A stretch of DNA of 64,000 nt. It comes from Brevibacterium sp. XM4083 (lineage in GTDB: Bacteria; Actinomycetota; Actinomycetes; Actinomycetales; Brevibacteriaceae). Shown in pieces: positions 17,515-26,374 of the stretch. The stretch is from positions 427,462 through 491,461 of the forward strand of contig NZ_VFYR02000003.1 of NCBI RefSeq assembly GCF_006489205.2, read 5' to 3'. The notes under the pieces were generated by a model. The model saw only the letters and a program-made list of their open reading frames with translations. It had not been told where the DNA came from and ran no database searches. The position numbers and the translations under genes were made by a program. Each line of letters starts with the position of its first letter. Position 1 is the first letter of the stretch.

Positions 17515-18873
17515 GTGACTTCTCGCATCCTGTGGATCGCCGTGCTCGCCTCGTTCGTGGCGTTCCTCGACGGCACAATCGTCAACGTCGCTCTGCCCGC
17601 GATCGACCGTGAGCTCGGCGGCGGGCTCGTCACCCAGCAGTGGGTCGTCGACGGCTACTTCATCACGCTCGGGGCCATCATGCTCGTCGCCGGCTCGATC
17701 AGCGACGCCTACGGTCGCAGCCGAGTGATGGTCATCGGCCTCATCGGGTTCGGCATCGCCTCGGTGATCATCACGCTCGCCCCGGACCCGCTCATCCTCA
17801 TCATCGCGCGGATGCTCCAAGGTGCTGCCGGCGCCTTCCTCGTCCCGAGCTCGCTCGCGCTCATCAGCGCCCACTTCTCCGGTGCGGCCCGCGCGAAGGC
17901 CATCGGCACGTGGACCGCACTGACCACCGGCGCGATGATCGTCGGTCCGCTCATCGGCGGCGTCCTCGTCGACTTCGCGAGCTGGCGGTTCGCCTTCCTC
18001 ATCAACGTCATCCCGATCGCCATCACACTGTGGCTGCTGCGCAAAGTGCCCGATCCGCCCCACCGTCCCGACGCGCGCATCGACATCCTCGGGGCGATCC
18101 TCTCGATCCTCGGCCTCGGCGGCCTCGTCTTCGGCCTCATCGAACAGCCGCGGCTGGGGTGGGGCAATCCGCTCATCCCGATCACCCTCCTCGGTGGGGC
18201 CGCGCTCTTCCTCCTGTTCCTGCTGCGCCAACGGCGGGTCAGCGACCCGATCCTGCCCCTCGATCTCTTCCGGGCCAGGAACTTCTGGGTCGGCAACATC
18301 ACGACGACGCTCATGTACGGAGCCCTGTCGCTCAACGGCTTCGTCGTCGCCATCTACCTCCAGGAGGAGGCCGGACTGACGGCCACGGCCGCCGGTCTCG
18401 CGAGCCTGCCGACGACGATCATGATGATCCTCTTCAGCTCCACGAGCGGTCGCCTGGCCGGACGCATCGGTCCGCGGCTGTTCATGGCGCTCGGACCGAT
18501 CCTCATGGGCGTCGGGTCGCTCATGCTGCTCCTCGTCCGCGAGGACTTCAACTACTGGTGGCAGGTGCTGCCGGCGATGATCGTCTTCGGCCTCGGACTC
18601 GCCGCCACCGTCTCCCCGCTGACCTCGACCGTCCTCGGGGCGATCCCGGAGGAGCGCAGCGGCATCGCCAGTGCCGTGAACAATGCGATCTCGCGCGTGG
18701 CCGGGCTCATCACCATCGCCATCGTCGGCGTCATCGTCGGCGGGGCCATCGATCTCACCGGCTTCCATCGTGCCGCCGTCTTCGTCGCGATCCTCCTCAT
18801 CATCGGCGGGCTCGTGTCCCTGGCCGGCATCCGGAATCCGGCCGTCCCCGCCGAGGACGAAGCGCGCACCTGA
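17515..18873 (+). CDS. MFS drug:H+ antiporter, DHA2 (14-TM) family
   Basis: 452 residues, predicted 14 membrane helices. N-terminal LDGTIVNVALPAIDREL is the DHA2-specific motif D1; motif A-like GSISDAYGRSRVM follows TM2, and the antiporter motif C region is TGAMIVGPLIGGVL. It probably exports hydrophobic or cationic compounds; the substrate is unknown. The GTG at 17515 has no Shine-Dalgarno but follows TACTCT (17503-17508) by 6 nt, so the message is probably leaderless. It is the one gene in this stretch without an obvious role in phenylacetate use, and it converges on paaZ with a 16-bp gap. Confidence 0.85.
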   Translation: MTSRILWIAVLASFVAFLDGTIVNVALPAIDRELGGGLVTQQWVVDGYFITLGAIMLVAGSISDAYGRSRVMVIGLIGFGIASVIITLAPDPLILIIARMLQGAAGAFLVPSSLALISAHFSGAARAKAIGTWTALTTGAMIVGPLIGGVLVDFASWRFAFLINVIPIAITLWLLRKVPDPPHRPDARIDILGAILSILGLGGLVFGLIEQPRLGWGNPLIPITLLGGAALFLLFLLRQRRVSDPILPLDLFRARNFWVGNITTTLMYGALSLNGFVVAIYLQEEAGLTATAAGLASLPTTIMMILFSSTSGRLAGRIGPRLFMALGPILMGVGSLMLLLVREDFNYWWQVLPAMIVFGLGLAATVSPLTSTVLGAIPEERSGIASAVNNAISRVAGLITIAIVGVIVGGAIDLTGFHRAAVFVAILLIIGGLVSLAGIRNPAVPAEDEART

Positions 18874-18889
18874 GCATCCCCGCCGGCCC

Positions 18890-20923
18890 TCACTCCTTCG
18901 CGACGAGGGTGAGGACGTCGTAGTTCGCGACGGGCTCGCCGTCCTGGTTGACGACCTCGGCGTCCCAGCGGACCTCACCGTATTCGTCGGTCTCGCGCGG
19001 GGTGATCCGCTTGGCGGTCAGCGTCACCTTGAGCTTGTCACCCGGGGAGACAGGCGTGACGAAGCGCAGGCCTTCCAGCCCGTAGTTCGCGAGCACCGGA
19101 CCGGGATCCGGCTGGACGAAGAGGCCGGCGGCGAAGGAGACGATGAGGTACCCGTGGGCGACGCGGCCCGGGAAGAACGGGTTGGCCGCCGCGGCCTCCT
19201 CGTCGGTGTGCGCGTAGAAGGTGTCCCCGGTGAACTCCGCGAAGTGCGCGATGTCCTCGAGCGTGACCTCCCGCCACTCCGATTCGAGGGCGTCGCCGAT
19301 GCGCAGATCAGCAAGGGACTTCGTGAACGGATGGTCGCCGAGGTGGCGCTCCGCTCCCGTCACCCATTCCCCGCCGATCGCGGTGAGCATGTCCGGGGAG
19401 GCCTGGACGGCGGTGCGCTGCATGAAGTGCGTGACGCCGCGCAGACCGCCCATCTCCTCGCCGCCGCCGGCACGGCCGGGCCCACCGTGGACGAGGTTGG
19501 GCAGCGGGGACCCGTGACCGGTCGACTCCTCGGCGTCATCGCGGTCGAGGACGAGGATGCGGCCGTGCCACGGTGCGACCGAGCGGACGAACTCCGCGGC
19601 GAACGCGGGATCGTGGGTGACGACCGAGCCGACGAGGGACCCGCGCCCGCGCGCGGCGAGGTCGACCGCCTCGGCGAGGGTCGAGTACGTGATGAGCGTC
19701 GTCACCGGACCGAAGGCCTCGATGTCGTGGACGGCGTCGACCCAGGGGTCGTCGGCCTGGAGGACGGTCGGGGCGATGAACGAGCCGCCGAGCTCGGCAG
19801 CGAGGGCGTCGGAGGCTTCGCGGCCGCCGGTGAGGAGGTGGGCGCCGCCGGCGACGATCTCATCGACGGCGTCGAGGACGTCTCCGCGCTGTTTGTCGGA
19901 GATGACGGGGCCGAGCTTCGTCGACCTCTCCCGCGGGTCGCCCGCGGTGACGGTGGCGAGCTTCGCCGTCAGGGCCTCCCCGACCGCCTCGGCGTGCTCG
20001 GCGGGAACGAAGGTGCGGCGGATCGCGGTGCACTTCTGCCCGGCCTTGACGGTCATCTCGGCGATGACGCCGTCGACGAAGAGATCGAACTCCGGGGTGC
20101 CGGGAGCGGCATCGGGGCCGAGCAGGGAGAAGTTGAGCGAGTCGGCCTCGGCGAAGAAGCGGGTGCCGCGCTCGGTGACGCAGCTCAGCGACGCGAGGCG
20201 ACGGGCGGTGCCGGCCGAACCGGTGAACGCGATCGTGTCCTGTTCGGCGAGTTCGTCGAAGAGCGGGGAGATGTCGCCGGTGACGAGCTGGATCGCTCCC
20301 TCGGGCAGGAGTCCGGAGGCAATGATGTCGGCGACGACGGCGCGGGTGAGGTGCGCGGAATCGGTCGCGGGCTTGACGACGACGGGGACACCGGCGACGA
20401 ACATCGGGGCGAACTTCTCGAGCATGCCCCACACGGGGAAGTTGAACGCGTTGATCTGCAGCGCCAGACCCTGGCGGGAGGTGAGGATGTGGCGGCCGAC
20501 GAAGGTGCCGTTCTTCGACAGGCGCTCGACATCGCCGTCGAGGAGGACCGTCGAGTTCGGCATCTGACGGCGTGCGACGCCCGAGTAGGTGAAGAGCGTG
20601 CCGATGCCGCCCTCGATGTCGACGAACGCGTCGCGCTTCGTCGTGCCGGTGGTGAACGAGATCTCGTGGTAGTCCTTCGCGCTCTCCATGAGGTGCGCGC
20701 CGAGCTGCTTGAGGATGACGCCGCGCTGGTGGAACGTCAGCTTCTGCAGGGCGGGGAGGCCGACGAGGCGCGCGTGGTCGGCGACGGCGGTGAAGTCGAT
20801 GCCGTCGGAGGACACGCGGTGGAGCAGCTGCCCGTTCGTCGCATCGCGGACATCGCGTGCCCCGGCGGTGTCGGCCGGAGTGTGCCAGGTGCCGGCGGCA
20901 AAGGAGCTCAGGGTCTCGGTCAT
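18890..20923 (-). CDS. paaZ: PaaZ, oxepin-CoA hydrolase / 3-oxo-5,6-dehydrosuberyl-CoA semialdehyde dehydrogenase
   Basis: 677 residues with the two PaaZ domains. An aldehyde dehydrogenase domain (1 to ~520) carries catalytic Cys298 in AGQKCTAIRR and Glu259 in FFAEADSLN. A MaoC-like (R)-hydratase domain (about 540-677) carries FTGDTFYAH with Asp567 and His572. The hydratase opens the oxepin ring and the dehydrogenase oxidises the aldehyde. It stands alone, opposite to the MHS transporter, and has its own PaaR-like box at 21078-21099. Confidence 0.94.
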   Translation of the reverse strand: MTETLSSFAAGTWHTPADTAGARDVRDATNGQLLHRVSSDGIDFTAVADHARLVGLPALQKLTFHQRGVILKQLGAHLMESAKDYHEISFTTGTTKRDAFVDIEGGIGTLFTYSGVARRQMPNSTVLLDGDVERLSKNGTFVGRHILTSRQGLALQINAFNFPVWGMLEKFAPMFVAGVPVVVKPATDSAHLTRAVVADIIASGLLPEGAIQLVTGDISPLFDELAEQDTIAFTGSAGTARRLASLSCVTERGTRFFAEADSLNFSLLGPDAAPGTPEFDLFVDGVIAEMTVKAGQKCTAIRRTFVPAEHAEAVGEALTAKLATVTAGDPRERSTKLGPVISDKQRGDVLDAVDEIVAGGAHLLTGGREASDALAAELGGSFIAPTVLQADDPWVDAVHDIEAFGPVTTLITYSTLAEAVDLAARGRGSLVGSVVTHDPAFAAEFVRSVAPWHGRILVLDRDDAEESTGHGSPLPNLVHGGPGRAGGGEEMGGLRGVTHFMQRTAVQASPDMLTAIGGEWVTGAERHLGDHPFTKSLADLRIGDALESEWREVTLEDIAHFAEFTGDTFYAHTDEEAAAANPFFPGRVAHGYLIVSFAAGLFVQPDPGPVLANYGLEGLRFVTPVSPGDKLKVTLTAKRITPRETDEYGEVRWDAEVVNQDGEPVANYDVLTLVAKE

Positions 20924-21077
20924 AAGGTCTCCCGCATTCTCGACGCTCGGGGCCGCTCGTGCCCCGTCGCCGCTGTCGACTGTTCAGCGCCCGGATCCGC
21001 ACCCGGGCGCGGCCCGGAGGTGATGGTTTCCGAACCTGGCCCGGAATGTGTGTCCGAGCTCACCGATCAGTCCATAT

Positions 21078-21099
21078 ACTAACCAATCGGTCGGTAATT
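21078..21099 (-). promoter_or_regulatory. Predicted PaaR operator, paaZ side
   Basis: ACTAACC ... CGGTAATT, the best match in the window to the known corynebacterial PaaR operator: by my alignment only two of the fixed positions differ. It lies 155 bp before the paaZ ATG. Confidence 0.78.
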
Positions 21100-21159
21100 G
21101 TCATCGGCGGTCCCGCGGGTGGTGCGGGTCACCTCGGTGGACTATGATCATCCGTATTA

Positions 21160-21181
21160 ACTGACCAAACAGTCACCAAAG
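21160..21181 (+). promoter_or_regulatory. Predicted PaaR operator, transporter side
   Basis: ACTGACCAAACAGTCA holds a strong left half-site and the inverted pair TGACC/AGTCA. The right half-site is weaker than in the other boxes. It lies 80 bp before the MHS transporter ATG. Confidence 0.55.
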
Positions 21182-21260
21182 GTCGCCTCCCTGCCGCTCA
21201 CCGCAGAACGACAGGCAGCGTGCGACCAGCGGGCCCCGGATTTCAACGGAGAGATCACCC

Positions 21261-22592
21261 ATGTCCACCGCGACACAGCCGATCACCCGCGAGGAGCGCA
21301 AAGTCCTCGCCGGCACCCTCGTCGGCACCACCATCGAGTGGTACGACTTCTTCATCTACGCGCAGGCCGCGGGCCTCATCCTCTCGGTGCAGTACTTCGG
21401 TCCGCTCGCCGCCGACAACCCGGCGCTCGGCCAGATCATGGCATGGGCGTCCCTGGGGATCTCGTTCCTCTTCCGTCCGCTCGGCGCGATCATCGCCGGC
21501 CACCTCGGTGACCGGATCGGCCGCAAGCGGATGCTCGTCCTCACGCTCATCCTCATGGGAGCGGCGACCTCGCTCATCGGCCTGCTGCCGACGTACGCGG
21601 CGATCGGCGTTGCCGCCCCCATCCTGCTCACCCTGTTGCGGATCCTCCAGGGGTTCTCCGCCGGCGGCGAATGGGGCGGGGCGGCGCTGCTCTCCGTCGA
21701 GCACGCCCCCGATGCCAAGCGCGGCATCTTCGGGGCCTACCCGCAGATCGGCGTGCCCGTGGGCATGATCCTCGCGACCGGCGTCATCTGGATCCTCACC
21801 ACGGTCCTCACGCCCGAGCAGTTCGCGAGCTTCGGCTGGCGCATCCCGTTCCTCTTCTCCGTCGTCCTCGTCATCGTCGGCTACTACATCCGCAAGCAGG
21901 TCGAGGAGAGCCCCGTCTTCGCCGAACTCGCCGAGCGCCGGGCCGAATCCTCGGCCCCGCTGGGCACCCTGTTCAGGAAGAACACGAAGGAGGTCGTGCT
22001 CTCGGCGATCATCTTCATCGGCAACAACGCCGTGGGCTACATGATCATCGCGTTCTTCGCCGCCTACGCCTCCCGCCCGCTCACCGAGGGCGGCACCGTC
22101 GGCCTCGACCGCGCCCCCGTGCTGCTGGCGACGACGCTCGCGAGCTTCGGCTGGCTGATCTTCACGATGTGGGGCGGGGCGCTGTCGGACCGGCTCGGGC
22201 GCGTGCGCACCTTCCAGATCGGCTACATCCTCCTCATCCTCTGGCTCATCCCGACGTTCCTCATGATCGACGCGGTGAACATCTGGATGTACGGCATCGG
22301 CATCTTCATCCTCACCGTCGGCATGGGCCTGAGCTACGGCCCGATGTCGGCGATGTACGCGGAGATGTTCCCGCCCCAGGTCAGGTACTCGGGCGTGTCG
22401 ATCGGCTACGCGCTCGGCGCGATCCTCGGCGGCGCGTTCGCCCCGACCATCGCCGAGACCCTGCTCGCGCGGACCGGCAACTCCCTGTCGATCGCGATCT
22501 ACCTCATCATCGTCTGCGTCATCTCGCTCATCGGCGTCAGCCTCGTCAAGGAGACGAAGGGCACCCCGCTGGGCGTGCCCAAGCACCACTGA
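21261..22592 (+). CDS. MHS-family MFS metabolite:H+ symporter, candidate phenylacetate permease
   Basis: 443 residues, 12 predicted TM helices. MHS-family signatures include TIEWYDFFIYAQAAG at the first helix, FRPLGAIIAGHLGDRIGRKRML (motif A), RILQGFSAGGEWGGAALLSVEHAP and the C-terminal 'SDRLGR' loop. Members import organic acids, shikimate, proline or aromatic acids. Its position opposite paaZ with a shared operator region suggests it brings in phenylacetate; this is inference. ATG 21261 is the natural start. It ends before a tandem-repeat tract. Confidence 0.87.
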   Translation: MSTATQPITREERKVLAGTLVGTTIEWYDFFIYAQAAGLILSVQYFGPLAADNPALGQIMAWASLGISFLFRPLGAIIAGHLGDRIGRKRMLVLTLILMGAATSLIGLLPTYAAIGVAAPILLTLLRILQGFSAGGEWGGAALLSVEHAPDAKRGIFGAYPQIGVPVGMILATGVIWILTTVLTPEQFASFGWRIPFLFSVVLVIVGYYIRKQVEESPVFAELAERRAESSAPLGTLFRKNTKEVVLSAIIFIGNNAVGYMIIAFFAAYASRPLTEGGTVGLDRAPVLLATTLASFGWLIFTMWGGALSDRLGRVRTFQIGYILLILWLIPTFLMIDAVNIWMYGIGIFILTVGMGLSYGPMSAMYAEMFPPQVRYSGVSIGYALGAILGGAFAPTIAETLLARTGNSLSIAIYLIIVCVISLIGVSLVKETKGTPLGVPKHH

Positions 22593-22629
22593 CGCGCATC
22601 GTCGGCCACGGAGGGATCCTCGCCGAGGC

Positions 22630-22721
22630 GGCCGGCCGGAGCCGTGCCACCTCAGCGGCCGACCGGAGCCGTGCCACCTCGGCGGCCGGCCGGAGCTGTG
22701 CCACCTCAGCGGCCGGCCGGA
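22630..22721. repeat. 27-bp tandem repeat, three copies plus a partial fourth
   Basis: Units at 22630-22656, 22657-22683 and 22684-22710 differ by only one to three bases, and 22711-22721 starts a fourth. Each contains GGCCGGCCGG and CCACCTC(A/G)GC and can form hairpins. Located just after the transporter stop codon, before the dehydratase gene. Confidence 0.9.
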
Positions 22722-22788
22722 TCCGGGATTCGATCCCGTGCGTCTAGGGTGGAGAGACACGTCAGTGACGACCACCGAGGAGGCGCCC

Positions 22789-23808
22789 ATGCCCGAGCCC
22801 ACCCGCACCCGGCTCGACTATCCCGACATCGAAGCGGCCGCCGAGCGGATCACCGGTCGCGTGCGCGCGGTGTCCGTGGCTGCCGCGCAGCACGGCCGTC
22901 GCCCCGAGGCCGAGACCGACACCGGGGCGACGTGGGTGGCGCTGCCGACCACCGACCCCGCGGCCGCCGGGCTCTACTTCGCGCTCGAGTTCATGCAGTA
23001 CACGGGGACCTTCAAGGCCCGCGGCGCGCAGAACTTCATCCGGGCCCACCTCGACGAGGGCTCGTTCCCCGCGGCGGGGGTGACGATCGCCTCGGGTGGG
23101 AACGCCGGGCTCGCGTGTGCGTGGGCCGCCCAGGCGGCCGGGGTGCGGGCGACCGTCTTCGTGCCCGAGACCGCCCCGGCCGTCAAGGTCGACCGACTGC
23201 GGTCCTACGGTGCCGATGTCCGGTTGGTCGGATCGGAGTACGCCGAGGCGGCCGCGGCCTGCGCGGAGTTCGCTGACTCCTCCGGGGCGCTGGCGTCCCA
23301 TGCGTATGACAATCCGCTCATCGCCGCGGGTGCCGGCACGGTGTTCACGGAGATCCTCGCCCAGGTGCCCGATCTCGACACCGTCGTCGTCTCGGTCGGC
23401 GGGGGCGGACTCTTCGCCGGGGTCGCGACGGCGGCGACGTTCCACGGGGTGCGCACCGTTGCGGTCGAACCGCAGGGGTCGCGCGCGTTCAATGCCGCGC
23501 TCGAGGCCGGTGCGCCCGTCGACGTCACCGTCGATTCCGTCGCCGCTGATTCCCTCGGCGCACGGCGCGCGACGCCGCTCGCGCTCGCGGCGGCACAGAC
23601 CGACCTCGTCACCTCGGTGCTCGTGAGCGATGCCGACATCAGCGCGGCCCGCCGTCATCTGTGGGCCGAGCACCGGCTCGTCGTCGAGCACGCGGCGGCG
23701 ACCGCGCTCGCCGGGGTCCACAGCTCGGGCGGGTACACGCCGGAACCCGGCGAGAAGGTCGCGGTCGTCCTCTGCGGAGCGAACACCGACCTCGGCGATC
23801 TCACCTAG
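22789..23808 (+). CDS. PLP-dependent serine/threonine dehydratase-like enzyme (fold type II)
   Basis: 339 residues. The PLP lysine is in [24 protein letters not shown] matches the asparagine loop that holds the substrate carboxylate, and [15 protein letters not shown] is the phosphate-binding glycine loop. It probably deaminates L-serine or L-threonine (or a related hydroxyamino acid) to the 2-oxoacid. No C-terminal ACT domain, so it is a catabolic-type enzyme. ATG 22789 follows GAGGAGG. The stop overlaps the convergent Nudix gene by 8 bp. Confidence 0.85.
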   Translation: MPEPTRTRLDYPDIEAAAERITGRVRAVSVAAAQHGRRPEAETDTGATWVALPTTDPAAAGLYFALEFMQYTGTFKARGAQNFIRAHLDEGSFPAAGVTIASGGNAGLACAWAAQAAGVRATVFVPETAPAVKVDRLRSYGADVRLVGSEYAEAAAACAEFADSSGALASHAYDNPLIAAGAGTVFTEILAQVPDLDTVVVSVGGGGLFAGVATAATFHGVRTVAVEPQGSRAFNAALEAGAPVDVTVDSVAADSLGARRATPLALAAAQTDLVTSVLVSDADISAARRHLWAEHRLVVEHAAATALAGVHSSGGYTPEPGEKVAVVLCGANTDLGDLT

Positions 23809-24202
23809 GGTCGAAGACCCGCGCCCGACGCAGATAGCCGGCGAGGTCGTCGGTGAGGTCGAGGGCGTCGAGTTCGGCGTCGGTGAACCAGCGGACGTCC
23901 GCGGCGTCGTCACCGGCCTCAAGAACGCCGCCGATGACGGTGGCGGCGAAGTCGTGGACGTCGTATTCGCGGCCGCCGGCCGCGGGGATCGTCAGGGACC
24001 AGAGTTCGCGGTCGACGCGCACGTCGAGGCCGGTCTCTTCGCGCGCTTCCCGGGCGGCCGCCTCGGCGAAGGTCTCCCCGGCTTCGCACTTGCCGCCGGG
24101 CACCGACCACTTACCGCGGTCGGGTTCCCGGCCGCGCCGGACGAGCAGCACACGAGCATGCTCGTCGACGATGACGACGCTGGCCGCGCGAATGGTCTCC
24201 AC
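23801..24202 (-). CDS. Nudix (MutT-type) hydrolase
   Basis: About 133 residues from GTG 24202. The Nudix box is complete: [24 protein letters not shown], with the REAREETG core that binds the metal. It hydrolyses a nucleoside diphosphate-linked compound; the small size and the '[15 protein letters not shown]' lead fit a MutT/8-oxo-dGTPase-like role, but the substrate cannot be told. Start is uncertain: longer frames upstream overlap the small membrane protein at 24219-24401. Confidence 0.8.
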   Translation of the reverse strand: METIRAASVVIVDEHARVLLVRRGREPDRGKWSVPGGKCEAGETFAEAAAREAREETGLDVRVDRELWSLTIPAAGGREYDVHDFAATVIGGVLEAGDDAADVRWFTDAELDALDLTDDLAGYLRRARVFDPR

Positions 24203-24218
24203 GGGTGACGGGGTGCCG

Positions 24219-24401
24219 CTACTGCCGGTCCTTCGCGCGGAATGCGCCCTTGAGGAATGCGTAGACGACGGCCGCAACTGCGACGACGATGAGGGCTTTG
24301 ACGAGGAACCATGCGATCGAGAACACGACGCTGACGAGCCACCACGCAATGATGATCGCGAGTACCGCGCCGACGACGCTCCAGACTGTGCTCATCTTCA
24401 T
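24219..24401 (-). CDS. Small two-TM membrane protein
   Basis: 60 residues, mostly two hydrophobic helices (about 5-30 and 31-52) and a basic C-terminus (FRAKDRQ). No family recognised with certainty. It is credible as a gene because ATG 24401 sits 6 nt after a TAGGCT -10 hexamer (24408-24413 complement), as in several other leaderless genes here, and the Nudix gene follows 16 bp downstream. Confidence 0.6.
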   Translation of the reverse strand: MKMSTVWSVVGAVLAIIIAWWLVSVVFSIAWFLVKALIVVAVAAVVYAFLKGAFRAKDRQ

Positions 24402-24499
24402 GAGTCCAGCCTAGGTCGCCGCGGCAGCAGGCCGCAATGCGCTGCGACCCGCGCCGAGGCGACCGGCGCCGAGGTGGCCCACCCCGAGGCGGTCGTCAC

Positions 24500-24664
24500 T
24501 CACTCCTCCGCCGGCAGGCCCTCCTTGCGGCGCTCGTCCTGCGACCCCGAGTCGTCGACGTCGCCGTCGGTCTCCGCGAAGACCTCGTCGCGCAGGTCCT
24601 GGCGGTGCTGTTCCTGCTCGAACCGCTCTTCGCGCAGTTCGTCGTTGTTCTTGTGGTGTCCCAT
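24500..24664 (-). CDS. Small acidic hydrophilic protein, unknown function
   Basis: 54 residues beginning MGHHKNNDELREERFEQEQ, highly charged and without hydrophobic segments, likely helical or disordered. ATG 24664 has GAGG 5 nt upstream, which is better placed than the upstream in-frame ATG at 24712. I recognise no family. Confidence 0.5.
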   Translation of the reverse strand: MGHHKNNDELREERFEQEQHRQDLRDEVFAETDGDVDDSGSQDERRKEGLPAEE

Positions 24665-24808
24665 GGCGTCCTCATTTCCCTTGCGTGTCGGGCTGAGCAT
24701 GCCCGTGTCCACAGTCTGCCCGTCCGCGGCCGCCTTGGCCAGACCCCTTGTCGGACTGCCGTGGGTCGTGGTCGTCAGGTGAGGGGTATCGAGAGGTAAA
24801 GAGCGTTG

Positions 24809-25618
24809 TCACACCCGCGCACGCACCGTCCGTGCTGACCAGCGTCCGTCGGCGTGCCCGACGTCGATCGGGTGCTCGAAGGCCGCCGAGACCGCCTCGG
24901 TGGTGAGCACCTCGGCGATCGGGCCGGCGGCCGTGAGCCTGCCGCGGGAGATGAGCACGGCGTGCGAGGTCGTCTCGGGGATCTCCTCGAGGTGATGGGT
25001 GACGAGCAGCGTGGTGAGCTCCGGCGAGGACTCGGACAGGGCATCGATTGTCTCGAGCAGCTGTTCGCGGGCGGCGACGTCGAGGCCGGTGGTCGGCTCG
25101 TCGAAGAGGAGGAGTTCGGGGTCGGCGATGAGCGCGCGGGCGACGAGAGCGCGACCCCGCTCCCCCTGGGACAGCACCTGCCACCCGGCGTCGGCACGGG
25201 AGGTCAGCCCCACCTCGGCGAGCATCGCAGCGGCGCGCGCGAGGTCGGAGTCGGTCGGCTCCCACCGCAGCGGTCGCTCGATCGTCCCCGTCAGACCGGT
25301 GAGGACGACGTCGCGGACGGGCAGGTTCGACCGCAGCGGATGGCGCGGATTGACATGCCCGATGTGCCGGCGCAGGGCCGCGAGCTCGACCCGGCCCATC
25401 CGCTGCCCGAGGACGTCGACGGTCCCCGAGGTCGGGAACACCTGGGCGCCGGCGAACGAGAGGATCGTCGACTTCCCCGCCCCGTTCGGGCCGAGCAGCA
25501 CCCAGTGCTCGCCGCGCGCGATCCTCAGGTCGATCCCGTGGAGGATCTTCGTCTCCCCGCGCCGGAACGTCACCGCGCTGAGATCGAGGACTGCTTCGGC
25601 CACAGCGCCGCCTTTCAT
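24809..25618 (-). CDS. ABC transporter ATP-binding protein
   Basis: 269 residues, one complete nucleotide-binding domain: Walker [10 protein letters not shown] (about 43-51), signature LSQGERGRALVARAL (a variant of LSGGQ with Gln and Glu), Walker B LLLFDEPTTGLD and the H-loop THHLEEIPE. No permease or binding protein is adjacent. This, together with the variant signature and the 'FAGAQVFPTSGTVDVLGQRMG' segment, resembles the stand-alone ModF/YchF-like ABC ATPases near iron or molybdate systems. Role unknown. Confidence 0.8.
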   Translation of the reverse strand: MKGGAVAEAVLDLSAVTFRRGETKILHGIDLRIARGEHWVLLGPNGAGKSTILSFAGAQVFPTSGTVDVLGQRMGRVELAALRRHIGHVNPRHPLRSNLPVRDVVLTGLTGTIERPLRWEPTDSDLARAAAMLAEVGLTSRADAGWQVLSQGERGRALVARALIADPELLLFDEPTTGLDVAAREQLLETIDALSESSPELTTLLVTHHLEEIPETTSHAVLISRGRLTAAGPIAEVLTTEAVSAAFEHPIDVGHADGRWSARTVRARV

Positions 25619-25741
25619 CGTCCGGTCAGGATCGATTCGAGTCTAGGACCGACGCTCACCGAGGCGGTCGACCGCATCCGCGATCGTGTTCCGCATCGTG
25701 GATGGGTGGCTCTGTCGGCGGGACCGACCCCGCCCGTGACC

Positions 25742-26374
25742 TCACGGTCCGGGGAGATACCCGGCCCGCATCGCCTCGAGCACCGCGCGCGTCCGATCCT
25801 GGGTGCCGAGCTTCGCGAACGCGCGCACGAGATGGGTCTTCACCGTCGCCTCGGTGATGTGGAGGCGTCTGCCGATCTCGGCATTGCTCAAGCCCTCGCC
25901 GACCCCACCGAGGACCTCGATCTCCCGCGGTGACAGCGGCGGTCCGGACGGGGCGCGCAGATGGTTCATCAGGGTCGTCGCCATCCGCGGCGCGAGCACC
26001 GTCTCCCCCCGCGCGGCGTCCCGCACCGCGCGCGCGATCTGGTCGGCACCGCTGTCCTTGAGGAGATACCCGACCGCCCCGGCCTCGACCGCGCGGACGA
26101 TGTCGGCGTCCTCGTCGTACGTGGTGAGGACGACGACCTTCGTCGCCGGATGCGCCGAGGTGATCGCTGCGGTCGCTGCGGCCCCGTCGAGGCGGGGCAT
26201 CCGCAGATCCATGAGCACGACGTCGGGATCCAGCCGCGCCACCGCCTCAACGCATTCCTGCCCGTCACCCGCCTCGGCGACGACGGCGATGCCGTCCTTC
26301 GAGGCCAGCAGCGCGACGAGTCCGCTGCGCACGACCGGATGATCGTCGGCGAGGATCACTCGCACATCAGGCAT
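25742..26374 (-). CDS. NarL/FixJ-family response regulator
   Basis: 210 residues. The receiver domain carries phospho-acceptor Asp56 (DVVLMDLRMP), acidic Asp10-Asp11 and the conserved Lys in YLLKDSGADQ. A LuxR-type HTH follows (LSPREIEVLGGVGEGLSNAEIGRRLHITEATVKTHLVRAFAKLG). ATG 26374 overlaps the kinase gene by 8 bp. Last gene of an ATPase-permease-kinase-regulator operon, so it likely controls its own exporter genes. Confidence 0.9.
   Translation of the reverse strand: MPDVRVILADDHPVVRSGLVALLASKDGIAVVAEAGDGQECVEAVARLDPDVVLMDLRMPRLDGAAATAAITSAHPATKVVVLTTYDEDADIVRAVEAGAVGYLLKDSGADQIARAVRDAARGETVLAPRMATTLMNHLRAPSGPPLSPREIEVLGGVGEGLSNAEIGRRLHITEATVKTHLVRAFAKLGTQDRTRAVLEAMRAGYLPGP

Larger units (their letters stand above)
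20924..21260. other. Divergent control region between paaZ and the MHS transporter
   Basis: 337 bp without a gene. It contains two PaaR-like palindromes, one near each gene (21078-21099 and 21160-21181), and short AT-rich patches around them that likely hold the divergent promoters. Confidence 0.75.

Noticed and set aside
17461..18978. 505-codon minus-strand frame over the drug transporter
   Set aside because: Antisense shadow of a clear 14-TM MFS gene, with an extreme Asp/Arg/Glu composition.
18683..21082. Plus-strand 799-codon open frame opposite paaZ
   Set aside because: Antisense to a fully recognisable PaaZ and lacks any domain.
22630..22721. CRISPR-like array
   Set aside because: The repeats are directly adjacent without spacers and no cas gene is present.
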